A stretch of 64,000 nucleotides of DNA, from NCBI GenBank assembly GCA_963971535.1, contig OZ020591.1, positions 19,857,790-19,921,789 of the forward strand, read 5' to 3'. Shown here piece after piece: positions 53,390-63,573 of this stretch. The DNA is from Notolepis coatsorum. Its lineage: Eukaryota > Chordata > Actinopteri > Aulopiformes > Paralepididae. The number at the start of each line of letters is the position of its first letter. Position 1 is the first letter of the stretch. The notes under the pieces were generated by a model. It did not search any database. It saw only the letters and a program-made list of their open reading frames with translations, and was not told the DNA's origin. Both the position numbers and the translations under genes were made by a program.

Positions 53390-54849
53390 AATTGGGATTT
53401 AGCAGAGGGAGCGGATGGGGCCTAGGATTTACTAACCTAGGGGTTATACGCTGGTCCTTCTTGCCCTCCAGGGCGACTGTAGTAATTCCCCAAACACCCA
53501 CACTTCCCCTAATACGTCTCACCCCCGGTGGCAGTAATGGTAAATGATATAATTTCTCCCCAAAGCAGAACCTTTCCTTGTTGACTGGTGGAGACCTGTA
53601 CAGAGCACCTGCCCCAATTACACATAGGCCGTGGATAAGAAGGGGTTAAACAATAATGTACATTAATTTAAAAAAAAAAGAAGGGTGTTAAGCAAGAATG
53701 CACATTAATTCACACGCACACAGTGGTCCCATTTATACGCCTCTCCTTTTACTGAAGGTTACATGTATCTGCATGAACAAGTCCCCGTAAGGGTTAATAG
53801 GCTTTTCATGTACAAATAATGAGGAGGGGGCAGCACGCTCCGGGAGCCACACAATGGGAAACACTTATTTCTACAATGGTGCCATATGCACCGCACGATA
53901 ACACAGCACAATAAATGCAATAGAGTGGGCCCACACTGAAACAAAATACCTTATAAGTGCCGGCATTACCAAAATAATAAAGTTGGGGCGCCCCTAGTCA
54001 CTGGTACACGTGCCAGCTCAAAGTACTTTATCCTCTTCGCCCTTAGAGCGCATGCTCTCGAAAAAGAGGATGTTCGCCGATAATGTTCCAGGGCGCTTGG
54101 AGCGCTAACAGTACCTGGTGTGAGTGTACCAACCGAGTGCTGGCCTGCTCCACGCGAGGTGGCCGTCGTACGGTACAGTGGTTGTCACCTGTGATAGCAA
54201 GGGGGCTGGCTGGGCTGACGTTAGGCAGGCGAATCGCTGGACTGGTGGTCGGCTAGGAGAATGCTGGAGGCGGGTGCGGTCCGGCGACGTCTGCTGCAGT
54301 GTCTGCTGCGGGGGCTGGAAGACGGTGGAGCGACGTGTGAGCTAACTGGGCTAACAGGCCTATACTTGAAGCTAAGCTTTAGTCAGTGTGACCAAACTAT
54401 TCTCCCGACTATACGTTCTAAACGCAGCACGTGGAGGATCAACAGGGCAGTCCGGCTGTCGTATGTCTTCTTCTTGGTTCAAACGTACCCTAATCACTAT
54501 ACTGGTAAGCTAAACTTTCGCATACGATGTTACTTTCCCACAACGTGGCCCGAGTCGTATTTCGCGTGTCCTTGTGATGATGAGCTCTTCGTCCACACGT
54601 CCGCTTGCTTCTCTGGAAATTGACGAAGAGAGCATCCCGTGTATCTAGCTCCTCCTTCATGCCAGTCTCTTCCTCACCTGTCCTTTGCCAGCCCAACGTC
54701 GCACCAGCTCCCCCTGGCGACAGTCCAGCGCCATGTCCCACTACTAAATGTCAATATTAGGATATGGAGAATCAAGACGGGTCAGCGAGTTACACAACGT
54801 TATCGTGAACACAGTAGAGTACAAGGAATTAGAGTTAGACACATTGAAT
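53390..54849. other. Unassigned 1.4-kb stretch
   Basis: No domain is recognised in frames up to 120 codons. GC-richer segments at 54010-54350 and a purine/pyrimidine mix suggest LTR-type sequence, but terminal repeats were not found. 53640-53700 has a poly(A) run and two TTAAGCAAGAATGCACATTAAT-like lines. Confidence 0.3.
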
Positions 54850-55207
54850 TACTGTTCGACATATTCAAGTGCTTCCCGTCATCATCCTCTGGGGGCTGTT
54901 GACTGTCTGTCTGCACGTCTGTGCTCAGTACACTAGGCTGTGGTGTCTCTCTTTCTTCACACCCTACTCTGGAGTCCAGCTCTGGCTCCTCTGTCTGTGT
55001 CTCGTTCTCACATGTTGTCTTTGTGACAAATTTGACAAGTCTGTGTTTTTGCACTTTCCCTTTACTGGGATAGTAGACTAGAAAAGCGGGGCTTCCTTTG
55101 TCGTGCCCTACAAAGAGTCCTTTTTCACACCTGGACTCAAGCTTTCCTCTGTCCTGCTGGTAAGCATAACACACTTTTTTTTTTATACAGTTTACAATCA
55201 TAATCAA
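54850..55207 (-). pseudogene. Copia integrase C-terminal region and linker
   Basis: It reads CYAYQQDRGKLESRCEKGLF, VGHDKGSPAFLVYYPSKGKV, QKHRLVKFVTKT, which is the copia 'RGKLDxKxxKGIFVGY' segment after the integrase core, followed by an acidic linker with TQTEEPELDSR. Sense ends near DDDGKHLN; beyond that the codons read as unrelated sequence. It is truncated before the RT. Confidence 0.8.
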
Positions 55208-55499
55208 AAATCATTATTTTTCATCTCAGTTATAATTATTTTTGTGAATTTTCTCACTCTTTCTACACTGTCAGACTCACTGAGGCAGGCTGGCAGTCAC
55301 TGTGCTCAGTCAGTCACTGCAGCTCAGGCAGGAGGGGAAGAGGGGGGTGTCTTTCCCTAGCATCCACCACATGATTCATCCAAAACCAATTATTAGCCAA
55401 TAGGATTCAAGCTTAATAAAGCACTTTCCACATGATAACACTGGTCCCTCTGGCAGAAAAGTACTCTAGCATCCACATACTGGCATCTAACGTGAGTCA

Positions 55500-56140
55500 C
55501 GTGACAACGTCTGAACGTCATCCCCTTGCGGGATTGATTGATTGATTGAACATTTTATTAACAGAGCAGGCCATGTTCGAATCCTCTATTAGTGTATCAA
55601 ACATTTAACACTTTATTAGCCACTTATTTTTCGCCGGCGGGACATTTACTGAGGACCAGCACAGCACACCACTGTGGATATTATGATTTAACAAATCTAT
55701 CTGTCCAGGAGGAGCGAGGAGGACCAGTTTATTGGCCAGGTAAGAAGCAGTTTCTAGCTTGGATGCTAAGTTACTAACGTTATCAGGCTAGCTTCGATGC
55801 TAACTAATATGATTGATTGATTGATTGATTGAAAACTTTATTAACAGATTGCAGAATGGGTACAATACAGTACAGCTCAATACACACAATTGTTAAGGGG
55901 ATGCAGACCAGAGAAAGACTTTCGTCTTGTTTACATCAGGGTCCCCCATTTTCAATTAATCAGGAGAATGGTCATGGTTTATTACTGCAACCCATCATGG
56001 GTTGGATGCTAAGTTACTAACGTTATCAGGCTAGCTTGGATGCAAACTAACGTGATTGATTGATTGATGCCACAGAGCCATACTGTATGGTGACTGCTTG
56101 GCTTAAGTATAAAAAAAAATAAAAATTAATAACTTTTTTT
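55500..56140 (-). mobile_element. Inserted block with LINE family A tails
   Basis: It interrupts the copia integrase. It contains a complete LINE A terminal module on the minus strand at 55812-55960 (TTGATTGATTGATTGAAAAC, TTTATTAACAGATTGCAGAA), a 25-bp version at 55535-55563 (GATTGATTGATTGAACATTT, TATTAACAGA) and a bare TGATTGATTGATG at 56056-56068. GGATGCTAAGTTACTAACGT, TATCAGGCTAGCTT occurs twice (55760, 56006). Confidence 0.7.
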
Positions 56141-56156
56141 GGCATCCCCTGTTATT

Positions 56157-56762
56157 TTACCCACGCGATGCCACTGCTCGTGTCTTATCTTGTTCCTTCT
56201 CAACAGTGATTGGAACTCTATTTGTGAACTCGGTTCCGTTGTCGGACCTCAAACATCTTATGTTGCCATAAGGGGCTACATCTGCAAGGAATTTCTCCGT
56301 GGCCTGGAATGTGTCACTTTTTGCTTTGAGAAAGTAAACAAACACTGCCCCTGTACACACATCTGTAAAAGACTGTACATATCTAAAGCCTCCTATGGAC
56401 TCGTTGCTTACTGGACCGGCTAGATCTGTGTTAACTAGCTCAAGTGGTATTTTATCTTTTTCCATGGGACCTCTGTTCCTCGATTGAGTGAACTTCCCCT
56501 TTATACACACTTCACATTCCTTGTTAGGTATATGCTTTTCACCGTTAATGTGCATGCCTTCTGTCACCGCTTGCAGTTTCAGTAAATCCTCGTAATTACA
56601 ATGACCCATGATCTCATGCCATGTCTGAATATCGTGACTGACATTACACATATCATTATCGTTACATTCTGTTTGTAGATAATACATTCTCTTGTACACC
56701 TCAATGTTAAATTGCGTACCGTTAGGCTCTACAAGAACATCTTTACCTTCATTGAAGAACAC
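56157..56762 (-). pseudogene. Copia integrase: zinc-binding domain and catalytic core
   Basis: 201 codons. The HHCC zinc-binding (GAG-pre-integrase) part reads WHEIMGHCNYEDLLKLQAV and CEVCIKGKFTQSR. The core follows with the first Asp in LELVNTDLAGPVS and the second in IRCLRSDNGTEFTN; the third acidic residue (Glu) would lie beyond the breakpoint at 56157. It would integrate cDNA in an intact element; here the catalytic triad is incomplete. Confidence 0.88.
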
Positions 56763-56801
56763 TTTGGCACCGTCTGCAGTAGCAGATTTTACAGAGAATA
56801 G

Positions 56802-57146
56802 TTATTGTGGGAACGAGGGTATGTAGAGGGCGTTCTTCAACGTCACTGTACACCGGCGCCCCTCACTGTCTATGAGGCATACCTGTGCGTCTCTTCTCCC
56901 CTGCGCCAACCCGAATGTGCGCTTCCCGTCTGCCAGCTCCATGCTGTGTCTCTCCGGCTCGAAGGTGCTGTCAAAGTTCTTGAATCGGTTCCTGTCGTTG
57001 ATGATGTGGGACGACGCACCTGTGTCCACGATCAGTCCCATCCTTTGGACCTGCTGCTGCTGCGTTGACTGGGTGACGTACGTTGTCTGCGCCCCGAAGA
57101 TGATGTCCTCTCGTCCTGCTGCTCTCCGGGCGTCGTCTCGACTCAC
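56802..57146 (-). pseudogene. Copia aspartic protease
   Basis: 114 codons with the retropepsin active site LIVDTGASSHI (DTGA) around residue 40 and an ALYIPSF segment near the C-terminus, as in copia proteases (LxNVLYVP). It follows the zinc knuckle frame with a short overlap at 57143-57146, and a frame change separates it from the integrase part at about 56765-56805. Confidence 0.88.
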
Positions 57147-57340
57147 CTCACGTCAACCATTGCCACCATCTTGTCCACAGCCGCCATCTTGTCCATGCGC
57201 GTACCGAGCGCTCTGGTCGCGTTTCTTTCTGCGCGCTTTGTCTGTGTGCCCGTGCTTTTACAGAAGCTACACCAAACAGTCTTTGTGCAGTTATCTTTCC
57301 GGTGCCCTTTTTCTCTGCATCGCCAACACGCCAGCTCCAT
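57143..57340 (-). pseudogene. Copia gag zinc knuckle
   Basis: Contains CWRCREKGHRKDNC, a CCHC knuckle (C-x2-C-x4-H-x4-C), and a second CSFC pair soon after. It overlaps the 3' end of the gag frame by about 50 bp in another frame, so one indel near 57300 separates them. Confidence 0.85.
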
Positions 57341-57983
57341 CAGGGTCTGGTCTGGTCTTCTCTCTCGGTGCCGCCCGGGCCTTCAGTACCCTCTCTCCCG
57401 CCTCCTCGGCTACTGGGTGTGTGTCTTCTGAGGCCTCAAAGTTCCGCAGCTTGGCCTTGAACTCCCCCAGCGACATGTCTGCTGAACCGTGTGTCACCAG
57501 TAGTGTGAACGGTTTGTACATCTCCGGTAGTCCTCTCATTAGTCCATCGCTCGGTGCTTCTCCTGCACTCGTAAGCGCCGTAATGATCTGTTCAGCCCTT
57601 ATGACGTATTCGGTCACAGTCTCTGTGTTTGCTTTCTTCAGCGTGGTCAGTGTTATATAGAGGGATACTATCCGGGGTCTACCCCTGCCGATGTAGTGTT
57701 CTCTCAACACTTTTAGGCTCTCTCTGCCTTTGTTTTTTTTGTCACGGAATATCAGCCCCAAGCTCGTGTCGTCCCGGAGTGGTGCCAACTCGCAGTATGC
57801 GTCGGCATTTTGCTTGATATCCTGGGCTTGCGCTTCCGCCGTTAGTGGTCCCGTGGGGGCCGCCAAGATCGTCGTCTTCAGTCCCACTCCGTGCATGCAG
57901 CACAACATTCGCTCTTCCCAGAGCTCATAGTCCTCTGCCCTTCCGTTGAACAAGGGCCATTTGCTCCTTCCTCTTGTCGCCAT
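57291..57983 (-). pseudogene. Copia gag (UBN2-type)
   Basis: The likely start is ATG 57983-57981 (MATRGRSKWPLFNGRAEDYE); an in-frame ATG further upstream lies in leader sequence. A gag-like core follows: W-x4-M (LWEERMLCCM), AYCELAPLRDDTSLGLIF, LKVLREHYIGRGRPRIVSLY, TETVTEYVIRAEQIITAL, and MRGLPEMYKPFTLL. It is about 230 codons to a stop caused by a frame shift just before the knuckle. In intact copia elements gag and pol are one frame. Confidence 0.85.
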
Positions 57984-58092
57984 CCTCTTTTGATTAGTTA
58001 GCCTAGCCTTAGCCACGCGGTGCTCCCGGTGCTAACCTAGCCTATACTTTCAGCTAAACTTGATACCCTTGCTTATTTCGCTCTTGCATGAT

Positions 58093-58106
58093 CTGGGCCC
58101 ATAACC
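58093..58106 (-). promoter_or_regulatory. Candidate primer-binding site, tRNA-iMet anticodon type
   Basis: The minus strand directly after the LTR end (CAACA) reads GGTTATGGGCCCAG. This is complementary to the anticodon-stem and loop of eukaryotic initiator tRNA-Met (CTGGGCCCATAACC), the internal site used by Drosophila copia with a half-tRNA primer. Confidence 0.75.
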
Positions 58107-58357
58107 TGTTGACAGAGTCACCTGGGGAGCAACAATAACTTGGTCATGACGACAAGGTCCTTCTCTTTAGCCTTTGGCGTGGTTTATTATTTCACACATA
58201 GCTTATGCATCATGAGACCTTCTCTCGTGAGAGGCGACGGAGGAAGAGACAGTGGGGGAGGGAACATTCCCTTATATACCTCTTACCTGACGTCAGCTCC
58301 AATAGCTACGTCTCCTTGCGCCTATAGCGCCCTCTTGTGGAAACAGTTAAGCAGTTA
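58107..58357 (-). repeat. Probable 5' LTR of the copia element
   Basis: It runs on the plus strand from TGTTGACAGAGTCACC to about TTACATGCA; on the minus strand it would begin TG and end CAACA. It includes TATA-like CTTATATACC (58271-58280 in plus). The left LTR is missing, so the outer boundary is inferred from where hAT transposase sequence resumes. Confidence 0.6.
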
Positions 58358-58364
58358 CATGCAA

Positions 58365-58602
58365 TAATGGGATAACTGGGGATGTTGTTTGCTCCTGACA
58401 AGAGTCTCAAAGCCTGGGGTCGGGTGATGGTAGACAAAGCAATTCTGAGGTCATGCTCAATGTCCAATCTGTTCCTCTGTTTTGTCTTCAGCTGGACCAG
58501 AGCTGAGAAGCCACTTTCACAAAGATAGTTAGTGCAAAAACAAACACACAAAATGACCCACTCAAAGTGGGTCGCGACCCACCAGTTGAGAAACACTGCT
58601 TT
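58365..58602 (-). mobile_element. hAT element remnant: terminal repeat fused to transposase C-terminus
   Basis: The minus strand starts CAGTGTTTCTCAACTGGTGG, GTCGCGACCCAC, a common vertebrate hAT end, and passes within 50 bp into the C-terminal dimerisation code NYLCESGFSALVQLKTKQRN, RLDIEHDLRIALSTITRP. The catalytic part has been deleted. The copia LTR abuts its left side. Confidence 0.8.
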
Positions 58603-58902
58603 AGTTGACAGTGCCACGAGACCACTGCACAAGACCCGCAAACATATAGAATGCTTAAGCACGTGGAGCACAGAGGCTTTGCATAGTGGGTGTGTCAACG
58701 CGCAATTGTCATTTCATAATAGACACGGAACAGAGCGGACCTTCAATTCTAGAAGCAAACAAGCTCTTCAGCCCTGCGTTGCACACAATGTCAATGTGAC
58801 AATGTCTTCTCTCGCTAGTCGTGCAGTTTCTATGTGACGGATCCAAGCAAATCCCAATAGTAATTCTAAATAAAGCCTGGGCCGATTGCTTGATATATAA
58901 AG
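58603..58902. other. Probable LTR/leader before the second BEL-type gag
   Basis: It contains AATAAA at 58869-58874 and a short leader to the ATG at 58903, as expected of an LTR end, but a partner LTR and a target duplication are not found in the window. Confidence 0.4.
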
Positions 58903-59337
58903 ATGAGTAACGTGGGGAATCAGGAAATAAACGTTGAAATGGATGCAGCTGTCAATCAAAATGAAACGGAAAATGAACTTGGCAAAAGGCTTTCTAAACC
59001 CACTTACAAAGCATTGGAGGAAAAAATCATGTTATTGCATAAGGAAAGGAACTCTGGACTAAAACGATTGTGTAAAATGGCTAAAGAATTGGATCAAATG
59101 ATGGGTTCAAATGAAAACATTTCTGTCATGCAAATCAAGCATGACATGTTGTGGAAATTATGTGGTGAGACTATAAGGTTGCATGAATCATTAAAGCCTT
59201 TATTGCCTGATGATGAAATGTCCAAACAAACGGAATGGTTTCAAAGTCACATGCATAATGCTAATCAGATCATTGACAAAATGGAAAAATGGGTGCTTGC
59301 AAACAGGGGGCAATGCACGCCCACACATGTTGAGTGA
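58903..59337 (+). pseudogene. BEL/Pao-type gag, N-terminal part
   Basis: 144 codons from ATG 58903, rich in Glu, Lys and Met with helical stretches (YKALEEKIMLLHKERNSGLK, LCKMAKELDQMM). No domain name can be given for this part. After the stop at 59337 the sense seems to continue one frame over as SDEISNVANAN, then NNNAVSHANEGLDNDGSNLN and AVSNGNEDVDSIGPNDCF, an asparagine-rich repeat with one stop, before the main frame is rejoined near 59505. Two indels are implied. Confidence 0.65.
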
Positions 59338-59499
59338 TGAAATCAGTAATGTGGCCAATGCAAATTAGGTTGTGGATGGTCCAAATAACAATGCTGTGTC
59401 ACATGCAAATGAGGGTCTGGATAATGATGGCTCAAATCTCAATGCTGTGTCAAATGGAAATGAGGATGTGGATAGTATTGGGCCAAATGACTGTTTCTA

Positions 59500-61250
59500 A
59501 TACTGGTGGTAAATCAAATGTGTCACGTGGTAGCTCTACTAGACACTCAATGTCTTCAAACATTTCCGCATCTATCCTGGCACAGGCCGAAGTGGCTGCA
59601 CTCCTGATAATGGAGACGGCTTTAAAGGAAAGTCATGAGCTGGAAGCCCAGGAGGCACAAATAAAGCATCAGCTGGAAGCCCAGGAGGCACACGTAAGGA
59701 AAAGAAAGGAATTGCTTGAAGCACAAAGTCAAATTGCTGCTCAGATAGCCAAGGTTACAGTCCTCAGGAACAGAGGGTCGGACATTGGAAGTAGAGTCAC
59801 AGACGGAATGAACTCGTATGTGTCAAAAGAAAAGGCTGCTTTCAACACCTCAGCTGTGCAATTCGTTCCACAAACATCAAGCTATCATGTCAATCATCCA
59901 CCAACAGGAGGGAGTAAAACTTCTATGGCAATTGATGCACAGCCAATGGATTCAATACGACAATACAGACTTCCACCAACAGGAGGCAGCAAACCTGCAA
60001 AACCAACTTTATCACATCAGGACCCATACAACCAGTACAATCCACACACAGAAGCTGCTAAAGCCATGCCATTACAGTCTCAGAAGCTACAGGTGCCATA
60101 CAATCGGTTCAGTACTACAGCTACAATGCCAATAGGAACAGGGGCACGGTGCAAGGAAACCATTTCACAAGGAACCAGAACAAAACTGTATGCTCCAAAT
60201 CTCAACGCAAGCATGCCACAAAGAGCTCAACATCTACATCACACTGTACATCCACCACAGCAATCCATCCAAAACAGTGAGGACCAAGGCAATATTTTCA
60301 CAATCATGCAGAAGCAAAATGACATCACAGCATTACTCGTGCAACAGCAATCTTCCCTATCACTACCCCCCAGGGACATACCAGTCTTTGATGGAAACCC
60401 TCTTGAGTACAACACATTTGTTAGAGCTTTTGAACATGGAGTGGAAGGAAAAGCTGCTAGCAGTGTGGACTGCCTGTACTACCTGGAGCAGTACACTCGA
60501 GGGCAACCAGAGCTAGTGAAGAGCTGCCAACACATGCCATCTGACAGGGGCTATCAAAAGGCCAGGATGCTTCTACATGAACGTTTTGGAAATGAGCAGA
60601 AAATAGCCATTGCATATATGGAGATAGCATTCGGATGGGCACCTGTGAAATCAGAGGACATCAAGGCTTTACAAGCATTTTCATTATTCCTACGCATCTG
60701 CTGTAATGCTATGGAGGACATCAGCTACATGTCAGAAATGAATATGCCATCAAACATACGTGAAATAATCATGAAGTTACCATACAGACTGAGAGAAAGG
60801 TGGAGAAACATTGCTTTTAAGCATCAGGAGAAACATCACTGTCAAGCAGGTTTCAGTGACGTTGTCAACTTCATTGAAAGACAAGTGTCTATTGCGTCTG
60901 ATCCACTATACAGGGACATTCAAGACACTGCCGTCTCACTGTCAAAATTTAAGACTGGAAATAAAGCATCACAGGGACGCATACAGGAGAAAGGAAGCAG
61001 TTTTGCTACATCTGTGGCATCTGTTGACTCTGAAAATCAACAAGAGAGAGACTTACCTGATACACCAACAAGAGGATCCTGTCTGCTGTGTGAAGAGGGC
61101 CACAGGTTGGAAGCATGCCCCAAGATGGAGAAGAAGCAGCATTGTGACCAAATCAATTTTCTAAAAAGGAAGGGTGCTTGTTTTGGATGTCTATCTGTCG
61201 GGCACGTAAGTTCACAACTAAATAGTACAGTGACAGTCCAGTTGAGTTAA
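59500..61250 (+). pseudogene. BEL/Pao-type gag core (DUF1759-like), truncated
   Basis: The frame is open from ATG 59334, but its first 55 codons look like out-of-frame repeat; sense starts at about NTGGKSNVSRGSSTRHS (59500). A coiled coil follows (LEAQEAQIKHQLEAQEAHVR), then a Gln/Pro-rich linker with a repeated PPTGGSK, then the gag core: LPPRDIPVFDGNPLEYNTFV, YLEQYTRGQPELVKSC, ARMLLHERFGNEQKIA, INFLKRKGACFGCLSVGHV. Zinc knuckles: CLLCEEGHRLEAC is complete; the second, CFGCLSVGH, loses its last Cys where the sequence breaks at about 61205. No protease or RT follows. In an intact element it would form particles binding RNA. Confidence 0.78.
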
Positions 61251-61429
61251 TGGATGAAGGGGGGGGGGGTGTTGCAATGGATGGAATAGTGTATAGTGTA
61301 GAAATGCAAGTCCGGTTCACAGTTATTGTTGTAATGTAGAAGTGGGAGTTATGTCACCGGGGGTTGGGGATGGGGGGTATGAGGGGGGTGCGGGGCGGCA
61401 AGTTGATCATATTATTATTTAAATAGTTT
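61211..61429. other. Unassigned G-rich stretch
   Basis: Runs of G at 61260-61270 and GGGGTTGGGGATGGGGGGTA. No gene is seen. Confidence 0.4.
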
Positions 61430-61690
61430 TTATTGTTTTTTTAAAGGTTCAACAACATTATATACATACGTACAAACATACATACAATACATGACTACAT
61501 ATAACCGCACAATACCTAAAATAAATGAAAAATAAAGTAGACAAAAATAAATTAAAATTAAAATAAAAATAGTAATAATAATAAAAGAAAATTGCATTGT
61601 TCTTATACAGGTTGTCACTTGCCATATAGAAATTGCCTATCTAATAAATCACCGTCTTATGCCTAAGCATCCTCAGCCGGGAATCTTAGA

Positions 61691-61930
61691 TTAAAATAAT
61701 CCAAAAATGTCTGCCAAACTTGGGACGAATTTCTGGGTAGAGCCCCTGGTGGAGTATTTAAGTCTCTCAAGTTTTAGGTGTGCCATCACATCTTTGACCC
61801 AGCGTCGATGTGATGGAGGAATGGCTGATTTCCAATTAAGCAAGATAAGGCGTCTAGCCAACAAAGAGGAGAAGGCCACAGCGCAGGGACGCGAGAACTC
61901 CGCGGGGAGTGGGGGTGCTGAGATATCGAT
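61691..61930 (-). pseudogene. L1-like ORF2, extreme C-terminus
   Basis: It reads SLLARRLILLNWKSAIPPSH, RRWVKDVMAHLKLERLKYST, RGSTQKFVPSLADIF and a stop, as in the end of L1/Tx1 ORF2 (ILLNWKS...W...LxLExIRY). It corresponds to the ALNWKNVDGP...MEKMVY part of the LINE at 15306-16151. Confidence 0.75.
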
Positions 61931-61984
61931 CGTTTTTTATTCATTTTTTTTTTATATATATATATATATAATTCTTTTTTAATA

Positions 61985-62105
61985 TAAAATATATATATTA
62001 TATAATTATACTTGTAGTTGTATTGTCTGCGAGACATCGCCACCACGCAACACGTCAAAATGCTCGCTATCTGCAAACAGCTCCACTGTCTGTCATGTCA
62101 TAACC
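61985..62105. mobile_element. hAT fragment related to 25884-26776
   Basis: GTCTGCGAGACATCGCCACC, ACGCAACACGTCAAAATGCT, CGCTATCTGCAAACAGCTCC is the inverse of 26515-26600. Neither terminus is present. It is preceded by (TA)n at 61950-62000. Confidence 0.75.
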
Positions 62106-62139
62106 AACACTCTCGTTCACTTGACTAGAGGATACTATG

Positions 62140-62295
62140 ATGAATTGAAAATGGAGGACCCTGATGTAAACAAGACGAAAGTCTTTCTCTGGTCTGCATC
62201 CCCTTAACAATTGTATGTATTGAGCTGTAGCCTACTGTACTGTACCCATTCTGCAATCTGTTAATAAACTTTTCAATCAAACTTTTCAATCAAAA
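62140..62295 (+). mobile_element. LINE family A 3' end, truncated
   Basis: The terminal module TGAAAATGGAGGACCCTGAT to AATAAACTTTTCAATCAAAC, with the last 14 bases duplicated (CTTTTCAATCAAA twice, 62267-62295). Confidence 0.85.
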
Positions 62296-62645
62296 CCGCT
62301 GCCCAACCGTTCTGATGCACACATCACAGCCCAGCTTACCCCACCTGGCTGTTACACACTCCCTCTGCAATTCGTTCCCCGCATACATGATCGCCGACAT
62401 GATGCAAAAGGTCTTCGATCACCCTCCCGGGGGCTTGATAGTTCTGCTGGCTTGTTCATATATTCCTTTACTGCGAATGCAGCGTCCCAAAAGTCCAAAA
62501 CTATCCCAGCCGCTGTGTCTATTTTTTTTACCAACGGATTTCCAGTTCCGCGTTGACTCTTCCAGGTCGCATCTATTCGAATCCCAACCGGTTCATGCGT
62601 CGGCTACACGCTGTTAATAATAACACTGCATTATCGAGACAGCGC
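62296..62645. other. Unassigned; short minus-strand frame
   Basis: A 60-codon minus-strand frame (62352-62534) reads VKKIDTAAGIVLDFWDAAFA, VKEYMN; a longer partly open sense continues to about 62600. No known domain could be assigned. Confidence 0.3.
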
Positions 62646-62647
62646 CC

Positions 62648-63199
62648 CTATGACGATCTGAATGAATTCCAAGAGTAGGGTAAATCTGCAGTGCCGTTCC
62701 GCTCTGTGACATGAGTAGCCTCGGTTACAAGCGCACCTGCCGCACCCCCCCTTCTCGCGTCCCTGCCACAGCATCTGATTGAGCGACACTCTAATTTTGC
62801 CAGGGAGCACTCCAAAAACTGCAACCAAGTGGTTGGGGCTGATCTCCCTGTCACACATGAAGGAAAAGTTTCAAAAACAGAAAGCCAGAATCGGGATAGT
62901 GATGGGCATGACCAGAACATATGGCAGAGAGTGGCTGGAGCCTGATGGCACCTGGGGCAGGTCGGATCCACATCCGGGTAGATCTCGACTAGTCTGCTCT
63001 TAGAGAGGTGTAGTCTATGAAATACCTTGAATTGGAGTAATCCATGTCTGATGCAGACAGATGATGAATGTATTCTTTTAATTGCCAATTGCCAAGAATC
63101 GTCAGGGATTTCAAGTCCCATATCCTTACCCCATGACTCCCTGATACGGTCCAGTGATGGGGATGCCATCTCTTGGATATCACTGTATAGTGAACTCAC
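62648..63199 (-). pseudogene. L1-like ORF2 C-terminal region with zinc knuckle
   Basis: About 180 codons: IQEMASPSLDRIRESWGKDM, WQLAIKRIHSSSVCIRHGLL, QFKVFHRLHLSKSRLVEIYP, then CPRCHQAPATLCHMFWSC (C-x2-C-x8-H-x4-C), the same knuckle layout as in the LINE at 15306-16151. After FWLSVFETF the frame is wrong; true sense (PNHLVAVFGVLPGKIRVSLN) lies in another frame at 62740-62850. Confidence 0.8.
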
Positions 63200-63573
63200 T
63201 ATCCTCTTTTGTTTTGGGTCTCCCTCCAGCCACTTATCCAGCCAAGTACAGGAAAAGAAGCAAAATATTTCTTTACAAAACCCTGCACCTGTAAATATCT
63301 AAAGAAATGTGAGCAGGGAATGTCATACCCGCCTACCAACTGTTCAAAGGACATAAACAGCCCTTCTTTAAACAGGTCCTTCACCTTCTTTAGCCCCTTT
63401 CCGGCCCATGTTTTAAATGCTGCATCCATGAGTGAGGGTGTAAAAAGTGCATTAGATGCAATTGGGAGGCGTGTATCACTTCCGCAACGGATTTGATTTC
63501 CGGGGTTGGCCTGATTGGCCGCGACGGCCACGTGACACGTCGTGGCGCGCCCCCGCGGCTGCCGCAGCGGCAA
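63199..63573 (-). pseudogene. L1-like ORF2, region after RT
   Basis: It contains AAFKTWAGKGLKKVKDLFKE, GLFMSFEQLVGGYDIPCSHF and FRYLQVQGFVKKYFASF, equivalent to FKVWAEKGLRKVQDV...FMSFAEISTKYDIPKHHFF in the other copy. Residues before IASNALFTPSLMD are unrelated (out-of-frame or flanking sequence). The RT palm is absent, so this copy was also 5'-truncated, near 63490. Confidence 0.78.

Larger units (their letters stand above)
54850..58360 (-). mobile_element. Ty1/copia LTR retrotransposon, degraded, minus strand
   Basis: From right to left: the probable 5' LTR (58107 to about 58357), primer site (58093-58106), gag (57983-57291), zinc knuckle, protease (57146-56802), integrase N-terminal and core (56762-56157), an inserted stretch with LINE A tails (about 55500-56140), and the post-integrase linker (55207-54850). 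Reverse transcriptase, RNase H and the 3' LTR are absent. Multiple frame breaks. Confidence 0.85.
61430..63573 (-). mobile_element. L1/Tx1-like LINE, minus strand, interrupted
   Basis: Coding pieces in minus order 63573-63199, 63199-62648 and 61930-61691, then a 3' UTR to 61430. The sense of the last piece (LARRLILLNWKS) fits directly after the middle piece, so 61935-62645 is probably an insertion holding a hAT fragment, a LINE A end and unassigned sequence. Confidence 0.7.

Noticed and set aside
56872-57660. 262-codon plus-strand frame, Cys/Ser-rich
   Set aside because: It is the opposite strand of copia gag and protease, whose motifs (DTGA, CCHC) are clear on the minus strand.
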